From the NCBI GenBank assembly GCA_028551475.1, contig CM052358.1, forward strand, positions 16,821,853 to 16,885,852: a stretch of 64,000 bases of DNA, read 5' to 3'. A program made the translations under genes and the position numbers. Below are positions 38,301-48,689 of this stretch, one piece after another. The notes beneath the pieces were generated by a model, which saw nothing but the letters and a program-made list of their open reading frames with translations, did not search any database and was not told where the DNA came from. The first letter of the stretch is position 1. Every line of letters begins with the position of its first letter. This DNA comes from Casuarina equisetifolia. Lineage: Eukaryota > Streptophyta > Magnoliopsida > Fagales > Casuarinaceae.

Positions 38301-38384
38301 GTTGGGAAAATTGGTAGACGAAGCTGCGCTTGCGGGGGTGGAGAATGTGCTTTTCCTGAGGAGATTCCGTGCGTGGCGAAGCAT
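35326..38384 (-). CDS. THA8-like short pentatricopeptide-repeat (PPR) protein, organelle RNA-binding
   Basis: Two exons on the minus strand (38384-38034 and 35754-35326) join in phase 0 and encode 259 aa. The first roughly 65 residues (MLRHARNLLRKS..., Arg/Ser-rich) look like an organelle targeting peptide. The conserved region runs from KEGLIAAKELKRL through SHVSRLLKSDLVAVLAEF, then across the intron into RPDMFFYRDMLMMLARN, FDQHTFGDLIRAF and LPFRVILKGLLPYPELREKV. This fits the small PPR clade of maize THA8 and Arabidopsis THA8-like proteins, which have only a few repeats. Known of the family: THA8 assists group II intron splicing in chloroplasts. The exact paralogue and the organelle are not certain. 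The 2.28-kb intron carries two internal duplications. No break was seen. Confidence 0.9.
36342..36660 (-). repeat. Diverged 110-bp repeat pair in the PPR intron
   Basis: Segments at about 36342-36455 and 36552-36662 share CTACC, AAAAGTC, ACTCAA, AATTCCCAA and ATTTA-GTAATAT phrases in the same order and orientation, about 205 bp apart. Divergence is clearly higher than in the 477-bp duplication next to it. Confidence 0.65.
36737..37688 (-). repeat. 477-bp tandem duplication within the PPR intron
   Basis: Copy 1 (36737-37208) and copy 2 (37214-37688) align along their whole length with scattered substitutions and few indels. Shared phrases include TCCATGAACTTC, AATACAAGCACA, TGCTATTTGTATACATACC and CAGAATTCGAACTCCCTCC. 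The offset is 477 bp. Neither copy reads as a gene. Confidence 0.92.
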
Positions 38385-40189
38385 TTAAGGCCAGAGGAAT
38401 GAAGACGTTCAGAGCTCAGTTCGTTCTTTCGAAACCTGAGTGGTATGAGTAGGCAGGCTTTAATCTGTCTCCAATGTCTCCAATGAGACAAGAAAACCCA
38501 AACTCCGTCTACTCAGATTTAAAACACATCCAGGACATGTTCACTCATAATGACAGCAATGTGTGGTCCAAACTGCATTTACGATGACTAACAGACGGTT
38601 GACTTAATGTGCTTTGACTATCGTATCTTTTATCTTTGATTTTTTAAGATACACGTAGAATGAAAATTGAACTGCTCAAATCCTGAATTTTTCTGAACTT
38701 CGCCACAAGTTTATTTGAAACTTTTAGTTGTTGCATTTACAGCATGTAGTTCCCTATAAAACAGCTTTGGAAAGAGCCATGCCATGGAGTGATGAGGAGT
38801 ATTCCTCATCTTCGCATTCAGATTCAGATGCTAAAGTTGGGGTTAGCAAGAAAAAGGTGAAGGACCAATCTAAACCAAGCCAACATTTCAAAGAAAATAT
38901 GTCTAAAGCTATCCATTTAGTCTTTTTGGTGTTAAAAGTGAAATTAGATCTCAATGTATTTGACAAAGTTATTGCTTTGTATCTTTCATGGTGTGGATGA
39001 TTGTTTATTAGGGCTTACATGCTCATCCTTATTGTTGCCTATGTAATGATTTATTAACTAGTTGTGTTCTTTAAGAAACTATTAATACTGTTCCTCAATC
39101 AAATGCTGAAATAAATTGATTCTTCACAAGAAATTTACATCACAATGGAGCTAAATCCTATATCTATGTTTGAATAAATGATCAGCCAGCAAAAAGCAAT
39201 CCATAAACAAATAGATTTTTTGGCTATAAATAATAAGAACTATTGACATAAGAACACTAAAGAAGGAAAGGTTTTATTTTATTTTTAATGGAATTTTTTT
39301 AATTACTATGATAATTTTGTTGTTACCTATTCATAAAGGTCCCTTTATTTGTTAAGAAATTGCAATTTATCTTTAGAAAATGTCCTGTTCACGAACTATC
39401 ACTAGATGATTCACACATCCTGCTTGTATTTGATCACTTTGGCCTTGTGTCAAACACTCTGGAGTGTGATCCGTGAAAGAGTGAATTGTTGCTCAATGTC
39501 GGATTAAAAACTCGAGACCGTAAACCTCATCTACAAAGTTGTGAAGTCTTATCTCTGCATATCTTCAGTTAAATCTAGAAAGCAAAAGAGTGGAGGTGTG
39601 GACTTTGAAGAATTGAAACGACATGGTTATAAAGGTGGACCATCAGTCTTGAATGTGCCTCCACCAAGACAGTTAGAAGACCAAAACCAAGATTGGTCAT
39701 AGTCTACTAGCAAGGAAAGTTGTGAAACCAAGGAAAAGTAAGAATCTTATAAAGAACAACAGAAGACAAGGGTGGTAATAATCTATGGAGAGCAGCTGGC
39801 AAGTGTGGAAACTTAGGAATCTCTCTTTCTCTTAAAAAGAGAAGTGGAAAAGAGAGTTTGATTAAATAGGCAAGGGCAAGAATTATGTTGAAGAAGAAAA
39901 GAGATTGTCGAGGTATAGTGGTGTGTTTTCTAGTTTTGATGCATGATATGAGATTCTTGTAGCCTTGGGTTACATAAGCCAACTATGTAAAAGGTCTCTT
40001 CTGTAGGTTCATCATTGGATTGAAAATATTGGGTTGTGATGCATATATAGGCAATTCTAAGATTTGTTATGGTGCTTCATGTCTTGAAATTTGTTAAGAA
40101 ACATGTAATAGGATTGGCCAAGACCGCCTAATCTAATATTCTGATTAGGATCTTATCTTCTATTCTTAAGTATATTGGATCAATATCAT
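38385..40189. other. Intergenic, with an unrecognised coding-like remnant
   Basis: This is the PPR promoter side followed by AT-rich DNA. At 38776-39000 a plus-strand frame begins MPWSDEEYSSSSHSDSD and turns into a Lys-rich segment, then decays. At about 39598-39702 another frame reads GGVDFEELKRHGYKGGPSV and PPPRQLEDQNQDWS before a stop. Both look like pieces of a real acidic/basic plant protein, perhaps a degraded or retroposed copy, but I cannot name it. Confidence 0.4.
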
Positions 40190-40487
40190 TACTATGAGAG
40201 ATAACTAATGAAAACATAGGTCTCTATTTTTTTATAGTACTCTATATAAAGCTAAAGAATAAGACCTAACTTGTTCTTTATGTGCAACACTAATAGGCCT
40301 TACCCATCATAATCCTATACAGTAAGCTATGACTCACACTAGCCGACCCATATTTAATTATTAAGAACATCATATGTCTCACTTTATTATACCAATCCAA
40401 ACTGCATCATTATAATCATATAGTAAAGTATCTTAATATCCATTGATATAAGCTTACATTAGTGAGTCTATCAAAATTGTACTAACA
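40190..40487 (-). mobile_element. 3' LTR remnant of the minus-strand copia element
   Basis: Read on the minus strand it begins TGTTAGTACAATTTTGAT at 40487. Immediately before it is a purine-rich tract (AAGGGAGAA, 40488-40496) typical of a copia polypurine tract. A related copy in the same orientation lies at 54718-54986. The far end of the LTR is not clearly defined. Confidence 0.75.
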
Positions 40488-42830
40488 TTCTCCCTTATGG
40501 TATTGTCTTCTTTAGATCTCTCTCACTTTTAGTCTTAGGATACTGTTCCAAGCTTAGTTTTACAATTTTGCATATTGTACCTTTCCAAAATATGATCAAC
40601 ATATGTCTTCTAAAAAAGATCCAATAATTAGTAACAATGACCTTTATGAATCTCAATGCCTAGGACTAAAGTTGCTTTACCAAAATCCTTTATATCAAAA
40701 TAACAACCATTTTGCCTCATGGAGTAACCTTTGATCATTGCTTGCAAGCAAAATATTATCTACATAAATAATAAGAAATATTAGTTTACTCCTACTAATT
40801 TTGGTGTATATATAAAAATTTACCTTATTTTCTAAAACCACATGAAATTATAAAACTATCACATTTCAAGTACCACTATCAAAAACCCTACATGAGTTGA
40901 TAAATAGACTTCTTAAGTTTACATATAAGTTGATCTCCACCATCCACTACAAAATCCTTAGGTTGCAACATCATATAGACTTTCTCATCTAGAATTCCAT
41001 TAAGAAAGATGGTCTTCGCATCCATTTGATGTAAATTGATTTAAAAATGAGCAACTAATGCCATGATCACTTAAAAAAAAAAAAAAATCATTCCAAGACA
41101 AAGCCTCATTATAGTCTATTCATTCTTTCTAAGTAAATCCTTTGGTTACTAGCCTAACTTTAAATCTCTTGATCTTTCCAACGGAAGCTCTTTTAGTCTT
41201 GTATATCCATTTGTAACCAATAGACTTGTAACCTTTAAGCAATTTAATAAGCTATTAAATATCATTATGTCTTATTGATTACATTTTATCTCTCATCGCA
41301 TCTAACCACAAATCTGACTGAAAACTAGAGATAACATCTTCATGAATAATTGAATCTATCATAATACTGATGTCATAGTCATGTTTTTCCAAATAAATTA
41401 AATAATCTAAACAATCTAAATAAACAACAAATCTTCTCTTCCTAGTTAATATCCTAAGTGGAGCCATTGTAGCCAAATCTTGGACCTATGGAACTTCAAT
41501 TGGAGTTGCATCAATAACAAGTTCAGTTACCTTTATAGGACTAAAGCAGTGCAACAAGCTTTACATCTATCTAAATAGGTAGAGATGAAGCTTTACAACT
41601 ATCTTTTTTTGCTATATTAAATTTCAAAAATTTTGTTGTTTGTAACTTCACAATTCTAACAAGTCTAGAAGGGTTATAAAATTGATAGCTCTTTAAATGA
41701 TGTAGGTAAGAGACAAAATAACACTTAGTCCTCAATTCCAAGTTACTCAAAGTTGAATTTTATAATCTTACTTCTGCAAGACATCTCCAAACTCTAGATA
41801 GTTGAGGCTAGGTACTAATGCAGTCCACAATGCAAAAGGAGTGAGTGGAACAGCCTTGGAAGGTGCTTAATTAAGTATCTAAGGTATTGCTTTCAAAGCA
41901 TTTTCCTACAAAAAAATCAAGTTGGTTGCTCTTACTAACCATACTCCTCATTATATTCATAAGAGTCTAGTTACACCATTTTGTGCAATGCTCCTAAGCA
42001 TAGTAAATTGACCAACTATCCTAAAATTTTGTGAGTGTTGGGCAAACGGACCTTTAAGTTATCCAATATCACCATATCTACCATAATATTCACCACCCAA
42101 TTAGATATAATAACTTTGATGTTTTTCCCAATTATTTCTTGTCTTTAATACTAAAGACCTTAAACCTCTCAAAGGATTTAAACTTTTCCTTATGTACAAG
42201 TAATCATAGTGGAAAAAATTATCTATGAATGTGATAAAATAAAATTTTCTACATAATCTTGTTGTATAGAGGCTACTGATATTAATGTGTATGACCTCTA
42301 ACAACTCATAAATACAAACTCTAGAGATATAGCCAAGCATTTTGTGTCATAATGTGTAAGATTGTTCTTTAAATATATGTATTTTAGGAATTATCCTTTC
42401 AACATTATATGAGATGTAGATGTTATAGGAAGATAAACATAATCCATACAATCCATATAACTAGTGCAAGAAACAATTTGATTAGAATTAAAGAACAAAT
42501 TTACTTCTTTTAATAATGTAGTAACACATGGCCCAAACAAAAAGTAAATTAAATTATGTCTAAAAGACAATACGTAAAAAGTGTTTTTTAACATCACTCT
42601 AAGACAAGAATCTAGAATTAAAACAATATCTCTCACAAACTCTACATACACTTTAACATTATTTCCATTGTAGGAAACATTTTTTTCCTCATTTAGCCTT
42701 CTCTTGTTTATAAAGCCTTTGATGATATCTAATAAGTACCTTGTGTCATAATTGAGAAATTCTATGGCTTGAATCTTTAGTATTCTCTTATTTATTATTT
42801 GTGTCTATGATTTAGGCAGATTACCATCAC
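40488..42830 (-). pseudogene. Decayed Ty1/copia polyprotein (protease region, integrase, reverse transcriptase)
   Basis: Minus-strand fragments appear in pol order from high to low coordinates. About 42650-42400 is the protease/pre-integrase region (LKNTFYVLSFRHNLI); 42250-42100 the integrase start (FITFIDNFF); 41470-41280 the linker (WLDAMRDKM); 41240-41130 the reverse transcriptase N-part (SIGYKWIYKTKRA); 41030-40900 the palm; and 40765-40754 the YVDD box, here YVDN. Many stops and frameshifts break it. RNase H is missing, since reverse transcriptase runs into the polypurine tract after less than 300 bp. The gag end is cut off at about 42830, where plastid-derived DNA begins. Confidence 0.85.
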
Positions 42831-42877
42831 CCATTACTACTAATAAACTGAAAAAAAAAACCCTAAAAAATAAAAGA

Positions 42878-43313
42878 AAGTGAAGAAGAAATAGATGTAG
42901 AAATAGAAACAACTTCCAAAACAAAGGGGACTAAACAAGAACAAGAGAAATCCACCAAAGAATATCCTTCTCCTTCTCTTTTTTCAAAAGAAAAGGAGGA
43001 TCCAGACAAAATTGATAAAACATAAAAGATCCGAATGAATGGAAAGGAAAAAACAAAGGAAAAAACAAAGGATGAATTCCACTTTAAAGAGACACGCTAT
43101 AAAAATAAACCTATTTATGAAACTTCTTATCTAGATGGGAATCAAGAAAATTCAAAGTTAGAAATATTTAAAGATAAAAAGGATAAAGAGATATTCTAGT
43201 TTGATAAACCTCTTGTTACTATTCTTTTCAATTATAAATGATGGAATCGTCCATTTCAATAAATAAAAATAAAAAAAGACTTTCTTATGCTATGAAAAAT
43301 GAAATGGAAACCC
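42878..43313 (+). pseudogene. ycf1: Nuclear copy of plastid ycf1 (Tic214) fragment
   Basis: A plus-strand reading shows phrases characteristic of plastid ycf1, such as [37 protein letters not shown] and KPLVTILF. It is interrupted by several in-frame stops (near 43025, 43200, 43243 and 43260) and a repeated AAGGAAAAAACA. It is a nuclear insertion of plastid DNA and cannot be functional. Sequence up to about 43450 may still be plastid-derived, but I could not assign it. Confidence 0.88.
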
Positions 43314-43508
43314 TATACTTCCTAGAAATCGAAATTCTTGATCAATGGAGGAACAATATCACAAATAGAATGTGATACGATGAGATAGAATGCAATAGAA
43401 ACAAAGACATAGGGAATGGGTTACCTACTCTTAATGGTTAAAGCAAGCCCTTTGATGCGGATGCACTTAAGGCCTAATATTATGAGTTTCAATATCAAAG
43501 AATTAAGA

Positions 43509-44222
43509 GTCCACAATATAATCTAATAGGTCCAAGAAGGCCAAGATTGAAAAGCAGCCCAAAAATATTCCATAGCATCTCTATAGTCTTTAATATAGGG
43601 GGTTTCCTAAGTAGTTATTGAGTCCTTAATTTCTTAAGTTTACTTTATTATTTGAGAATATTTCTTTTTGTTTGGTTTTCCTTAATTGCCTAGGTTCCTG
43701 ATTTATATGGGTTTCCATATTTGTCATATCTCTGATTTGTTTAGGATTCCTTTATTTGTTAGAATTCATATTTGTTAAGACTTTCTTAATTTTAGGGATT
43801 CTTGATTTATCAGGATCCTTGCACAATTAGATTTTAAAGATTATTAATTTACCAGGATCCTTCTAGGGTTAGGCTTAGTTGCCTATTTAAAAGGGAGCGT
43901 TGTTTCAGTTGTAAGCATATTTGTTTTTCCAGAGAATAGAAACTCCTAAGTTGTGTGATCAACTTTTGCATCCTTTATCTCATTCTTGCAAGGGATTGGT
44001 GGTGGAGCACCTCCTTGACTGGTGACATTGCCTTTACGTCTTGGAGCTTGTTGGTGTCTATCTTTTATTTTTATTATTCATATTTTCGTTTTTCCTCCCT
44101 TCCTCCCTTCCTCTCTGCCAAACACCCACTTTCCCCACAAAAAACCCAAAAACACCAAAAAAATAATTTTTACATATTTTCTTAACCTAAGCTCGCTCAA
44201 GCCCACTATAACATTCACATCA
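43509..44222 (+). mobile_element. 5'-truncated LTR of the solo-LTR family, followed by primer-binding site and gag
   Basis: It aligns with the CLT-intron solo LTR from GGTCCAAGA onward to the end ATTCACATCA, but lacks roughly the first 100 bp. TATA-like CTATTTAAAAG lies at about 43884. Two bases after its end comes a TGGTAATCAAAGCC motif (44225-44238), one insertion and one substitution from the usual initiator-Met tRNA primer-binding site. This proves it is a 5' LTR in plus orientation. Confidence 0.85.
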
Positions 44223-44224
44223 AG

Positions 44225-44655
44225 TGGTAATCAAAGCCTAGGTTATTCTTATGAGTGAGCTCTCCTCAAGATATTTAATCCAAGAGGCAATTTTTCATCT
44301 TATCATAGTGACCATTCTTCGCCAATTCTACCATGGGAAGTTAGAAACAAAATGTTATCACTTGAGTTAGGCAAGGTAAAGGAGTAACTTTCTGACGTCC
44401 TCAAGAAGTTGGAAGGCTTTTGCCAAGGCACCCAAGGCAACCAAGGTGAAAGAGAGTGGAGCAGAAGGCCAGACGATAATTGTAGCCTATGTGTTGAGAT
44501 CCCAGAATTCAAAGGTACTCTTTATCCCAATGATTATGTTGATTGGCTATATCGTATTGAAGGGGTGTTTGAGTTCCAAGCATACGATGATCGGAAGAAA
44601 TATAAGGTTATTGTTCTTCATCTCAAAGACTTTGCTTCTTTGAGTCTTTAATTTC
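44225..44655 (+). pseudogene. 5' part of an LTR-retrotransposon gag, truncated
   Basis: After the primer-binding site, a plus-strand gag-like reading includes PEFKGTLYPNDYVDWLYRIE and then VFEFQAYDD. This is the start of the retrotransposon gag fold typical of Ty3/gypsy elements. The reading stops at about 44650, where plastid-derived sequence begins. No pol follows. Confidence 0.75.
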
Positions 44656-44757
44656 TTAGGTTTACATTCTGAATTAAACATATGAAAATATTATTTGAAT
44701 TGTGTAGTGAAATTCAATCTCTTTTTTTATTATGATTAGATCTATATATTTTGATTT

Positions 44758-44794
44758 GGGTTGCTAACTCAACAGTAGGGTACACGGCTTTTAA
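44758..44794 (+). pseudogene. trnK-UUU: trnK-UUU 5' exon, plastid-derived fragment
   Basis: GGGTTGCTAACTCAAC begins the plastid tRNA-Lys 5' half. The exon ends CTTTTAA before a group II intron start GTGCGAC. Several substitutions from the plastid consensus are visible (AACAGTAGGGTACAC region). The intron continues to about 45110 and breaks off before matK. The 3' half is absent, so it is not a tRNA gene. Confidence 0.85.
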
Positions 44795-45340
44795 GTGCGA
44801 CTAGCATTTTTTACACATTTGTATGAACTAACGGATTCGTCAATACCATTAGTAGAGTTTGTAAGACCATGACTGATCTTTAAAGGAAGGAATGGAAAAA
44901 GTAGCATGTCGTATTAATGGATAATTCTAAGAATATTTGATTTTCTATCTTATTGGATCAATCTAAATTCACGTTTCAATTCTTGACGTGGAAAAAAAGA
45001 AATTTAAAGTTGGGTTAAGTGAATAAATGGATAAAGTCCGGGGCTCCAATTATAGAGAAAAAAAATGAGCTTCTATTCTTAATTTGAATGATTACTCACT
45101 CTAATTAAATGTTAAAAATATATTAGTGCTTGATGCGGTAAATGTTTTTACCACATAGTTTAATTTATTTGAAGGATCTATTTGATATTAATTATAAATT
45201 CTAGATAATTCTATATCTAGACATAATTTCGAATTTTCTTGAGCCGTACGAGGAGAAAACTTCTTATACGTTTCTAGGGGGGTATTATTTATCTATATCT
45301 ATCTCGATGAATGGTTTATTGAATTGTTGCAATTAATGTT

Positions 45341-45440
45341 CGATCCTGAAGAGAGGGAAGAGATCTTCGTAAAATGGGTTTTTATGATCCGATAAAGAAT
45401 CAAACTTATTTAAATGTTCCTATATTACTATATCTCTAGA
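45341..45440 (+). pseudogene. rps16: rps16 exon 2 fragment, plastid-derived
   Basis: The frame reads REGRDLRKMGFYDPIKNQTY and then LNVP, characteristic of plastid ribosomal protein S16. It has a TGA stop near the start and degenerates after LNVP. It is preceded (about 45240-45280) by GAGCCGTACGAGGAGAAAAC, the domain V region of a group II intron. Confidence 0.88.
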
Positions 45441-45458
45441 GTCAATAATTTTATATGA

Positions 45459-45723
45459 GGAACTATTGAACTCAATCACTTGTTGCCGTTCCTCTTCAGT
45501 TTTCTATTGAGGTCTATCCTGTAGAGGTACTCAAATTGGATCAGTGATCGATTTCTAGGTTTCATTTTAAACCTAATTGGTTACTTCCAATTATGTAAAT
45601 CAATAGTTCAAACCGCACTCAAAGGTAGGGCATTTCCCATTTTTATAGGAACTTATGCACCAAATACAAATGGTATCTCCAATTATAGCCCCTCTAGGAT
45701 GTAAAATATATCTTTTCTCACCA
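45459..45723 (-). pseudogene. rpl2: rpl2 exon 1 end and intron start, plastid-derived
   Basis: The minus strand reads [18 protein letters not shown], typical of plastid ribosomal protein L2, then a frameshift and a stop, then [11 protein letters not shown]. The exon ends at 45619. The intron begins GTGCGGTTTG, as in the rpl2 group II intron, and runs to about 45459. Its orientation is opposite to the neighbouring rps16 and rrn5 pieces. Confidence 0.82.
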
Positions 45724-45833
45724 AAGGGAGGGCAGGGCAGAGGCCTTTAGGTATCCCCTTTAGTTAAGAATTGGGCCTCATAATCACTAGCCAATATGCT
45801 TTTCTCTCATGCCTTTCTTTGTTCATGGTTCGA

Positions 45834-45867
45834 TGATCTGGTATCCTAGGCGTAAAGGAACCACACC
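45834..45867 (+). pseudogene. rrn5: First bases of plastid 5S rRNA, cut by an LTR
   Basis: CTGGTATCCTAGGCGTAAAG followed by GAACCACACC matches the start of plastid 5S rRNA with a few changes. The preceding ATGCTTTTCTCTCATG...TTCATGGTTCGAT resembles the rrn4.5-rrn5 spacer. It ends exactly where the LTR begins (TGATGTGGGAG at 45868). Confidence 0.75.
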
Positions 45868-46447
45868 TGATGTGGGAGTGACTATGCCAGCCCAATCTAG
45901 TAGCCTAGCCTATATGTTGTTTGTCATCAAATACATGTTTGGACCACAACGTGATCTAATGGGTCTAAGAAGGGCAAAATTGAAGAGCATTTCAAGAATT
46001 ATCTAGGATATTCACTAGAATCTCCTAGATAATTTTAGGTTTTGTTACTAATGATAGGGGTTTCCTAAATAGTTATTAAATCCTTAATTTTTTAGGTTTT
46101 CTTTATTGTTTGAGATTATTTCCTTTTATTAGTTTTTCTTAATTATCTAGGTTCTTAATTCATTTGGGGTTTCCATACTTGTCATATTTCTAATTTGTCT
46201 AGGATCCTCTTATTTGTCAAAATTCAGATTTGTTAAGACTTCTTTAATTTTAGGAATTCTTGATTTACTAGGATCCTTATAGAATTAGGTTTTAAGGATT
46301 TTTGATTTACCAAGATCCTTCTAAGATTAAGGTTAGCAGCCTATTTAAAAGAAGCATTATTTTAGTTGTAACTAGACTTGTTTTCCAGAGAATAGAAACC
46401 CCTAAGTTGTGTGATCAACTTTTGCATCCTTTATCCAGTTCTTGCCA
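45868..46447 (+). mobile_element. 3'-truncated LTR copy with a retained TATA-like box
   Basis: It starts TGATGTGGGAG like the CLT-intron solo LTR and stays alignable to TTTATCCAGTTCTTGCCAAG. There the family sequence stops and an inverted gag copy begins. The TATA-like CTATTTAAAA lies at 46341-46350, about 100 bp before that junction. The last roughly 150 bp of the LTR are missing. Confidence 0.85.
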
Positions 46448-47212
46448 AGAATTGACTCTCATTGATGAGAGAATGGAAGATGAAAATCTGATGTGTAATG
46501 CATGGATGAAAAGTAATCACATTTTTTTGCTATCTATCAAAATATCAATTAAAGATTACCAAAAAAGTGATCTACCTATTGAGTGGACTACTAAGGAATT
46601 CATGGATGCAATAGCACTTAGGAACCATGTTTCATCAAATGTTAAGACTATGACACTACTGCAAGTGCTATTCAATATGAAGTATTATGGTTTTGGTGGT
46701 ATAAGAAATTATATAATTAAAATGGCCGACTACCAAACAAAGCTCAAGGCTCAGTTGTTTTATTGCTTGATCCTTCTATTATCTACCAAGCTTTGAACAT
46801 TCTTCCACTTGAATTTGGGAGTTGTAGTTGGTCTTGATGATCCCAAATTTAAGGGAAAGAATGTTCAAAACTATGGATAATGCAAGGATCAAACAATGAA
46901 ATATCTAAGTCTTAGAGCTTTGTTTGGTAGTCCACCATCCTAATGATGTAATCTCTTATACTACCAAACTCATCATACTCCATATTGAATAAGGCTCGAA
47001 GAAATGTCCCATCTTAGATTCGCTGAAACAGGGTACCTAAGTGCCATTACATCCATGAATTCTTTAGTAGTGCACTCAATAAGTAGACTTTTCTTGAGGT
47101 GATCTTTGATCAATCTTTTCATGGACAGTAACAAATACAATTGCTCTTCATCCATGCATCATGTGCCAACTTTTTCATCTTTAGTGCTTTCATCAGTAAG
47201 AGTTACTAGTTG
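46448..47212. repeat. Long inverted duplication of copia gag (arms about 370 bp, loop about 18 nt)
   Basis: The plus-strand arm (46448-46823) and minus-strand arm (46842-47212) are inverted copies of the same gag region. Both contain TTCATGGATG, GACTACCAAACAAAGCTC, TTGATCCTT and TTGAACATTCTT in matching order. The centre is the best-conserved part. By eye the arms are about 80% identical. A single transcript across it would fold into a long hairpin. Confidence 0.85.
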
Positions 47213-47335
47213 ATTCATAATCAAAGTAGAATAAATATATGTCATCTCTGTGGTGAACATTAAATTGTCTTTCCATTTCTTGAAGTTGGATCCCAATCCT
47301 AGCAGAAAAATGAAGGAAACATATACAAAAGAAGA
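46842..47335 (-). pseudogene. Copia gag fragment (source arm of the inverted repeat)
   Basis: The minus-strand reading starts near 47335 with SNFKKWKDNLMF, passes ECTTKEFMDVMALRY and a GSIRDYIIRM phrase, and ends LKFGIIKTNYNS near 46824. This is the order of the UBN2-type gag of Ty1/copia elements. Stops and frameshifts break it. It extends further 5' than the inverted arm, so the plus-strand arm is probably the derived copy. Confidence 0.8.
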
Positions 47336-48300
47336 ACCTTTATTAACTAAGTTGTTGATAGAAAATGTGACTAAAATAAAAATGACACATAATATCAGTA
47401 TTATGTGAGTATGATATAAATTAAAACCATATTGATATTCTATATGAGGGTTTATATACATCATCATGCAAATAACTTCAAGTAGAATACATGACATATA
47501 ATTATAAAACTTTTCATGTAGTAGCGGATATGAGAATATTATAATCCTCATAATCTATCACCTTTAGTTGTGTAGACTAATTCAATTAGTCTAAATTTAT
47601 GCATATGCTGACTACGTATCCCTTATAATCCCAACATAAAATCACCTCCTTTAAAAATATGACTACGCATTAAAACTAGAGACATCCATTTATGGCATAA
47701 AACTGACATCTCACAGTCTAATCAAGAAGTGCTACTTTGGCAATCCAAACCCAATTAAATCATGAAACTCTTTCATACCATAGGATATACCTTATGTAAC
47801 TCACAATCCTAAATATATAATTCAGACTTGATAAACTAGGGCTTTTATCTCTAAATTACATGCTAAATGTAACTCGATGAATGTCATTAAAATGCATGCA
47901 ACAATTATATATATTATATATTAAAACATTCAAGCATGCATATACCTAGCCTATAACCTATTAAATGCATCAAAATATAATACAAAATTATACAATCATT
48001 GCAGTGTGACACATTCACTAAACATGACATAAAATATCATTACATTAAAAAGGATAATTTATGATTTTTGAAATACCAAAAAAATACTATATTTATGCCA
48101 AAATGTTAACCATTTTCCTAAGAAAATGTTGGTCAAACTTTGTCAAAATCGAACCTCCCGTGCACCTCCCTATGCCTCTAAGAATTTTAAACTGGTCCAA
48201 CCTGTTCAAACTCGAGTCAAGCCCATGGTTCGAACCCAATTCAAAATTGATTCCACTGATTCGGCTGCAGTTTGGTCAGTTTAACTGCCAATTCTCGGCT
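47336..48300. other. AT-rich DNA without recognisable content
   Basis: No gene, RNA or clear repeat was identified. The minus-strand open frame over 47159-47551 is gag only in its first part. Its remainder and the plus-strand frame at 48061-48318 have no recognisable domain. Some of this may be the 5' leader or LTR of the copia gag fragment. Confidence 0.5.
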
Positions 48301-48630
48301 TGTTATAGCAAAGAGTAAAATTTCACTAGATAACTTCAACAACATACATTCAAAGACATTATTCTGTCTACTGCGGAATGGATAGATAACATACTCCAAA
48401 CACTCAACCAAAACCTAAAACAACTTACGCAAGGCCTCTTTTCCGATGGCAACTATAGGAAGATTCTAGACATTATTTATGTAGATGACGACACTGTTCA
48501 CACATCCATGCTACCCTATTATTCTCCTGCAACTTACTATTTTGCCCTCCACTCCAAAACACACAACACTAATAATGAACCTAAAACCCAATTCCAAAGT
48601 AACCCTTTATTCCAAGGATGGTTCATGACA
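48301..48630 (-). repeat. 3' LTR of the LTR-gag-LTR element
   Basis: Bounded by TGTTATAGCAAAG and GGTTCATGACA. It aligns with 50223-50536 through AAAATTTCACTAGATAA, GCAAGGCCTCTTTTCCGATG, TAGATGACGACA and TTTTGCCCTCCACT. It has an extra block (about 48363-48390) missing from the other LTR. Confidence 0.85.
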
Positions 48631-48689
48631 ATCCCCACCCTTTCAATTAATCCTTGTCCTCAAGGATTGGGTCTAAAGGGATGTCATCT

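Larger units (their letters stand above)
44660..45867 (+). other. Mosaic nuclear insertion of plastid DNA (trnK, rps16, rpl2, rrn5 pieces)
   Basis: Four plastid segments lie side by side in an order not found in a plastid genome: trnK-UUU 5' exon and intron start (plus); rps16 intron end and exon 2 (plus); rpl2 exon 1 end and intron start (minus); and the rrn4.5-rrn5 spacer with the first bases of rrn5 (plus). All are mutated. The insertion is flanked by gag of one LTR copy and by another copy of the same LTR at 45868. Confidence 0.85.

Noticed and set aside
44758-44794. Possible nuclear tRNA-Lys gene
   Set aside because: It is only the 5' exon of a plastid split tRNA with mutations; no 3' half is present.
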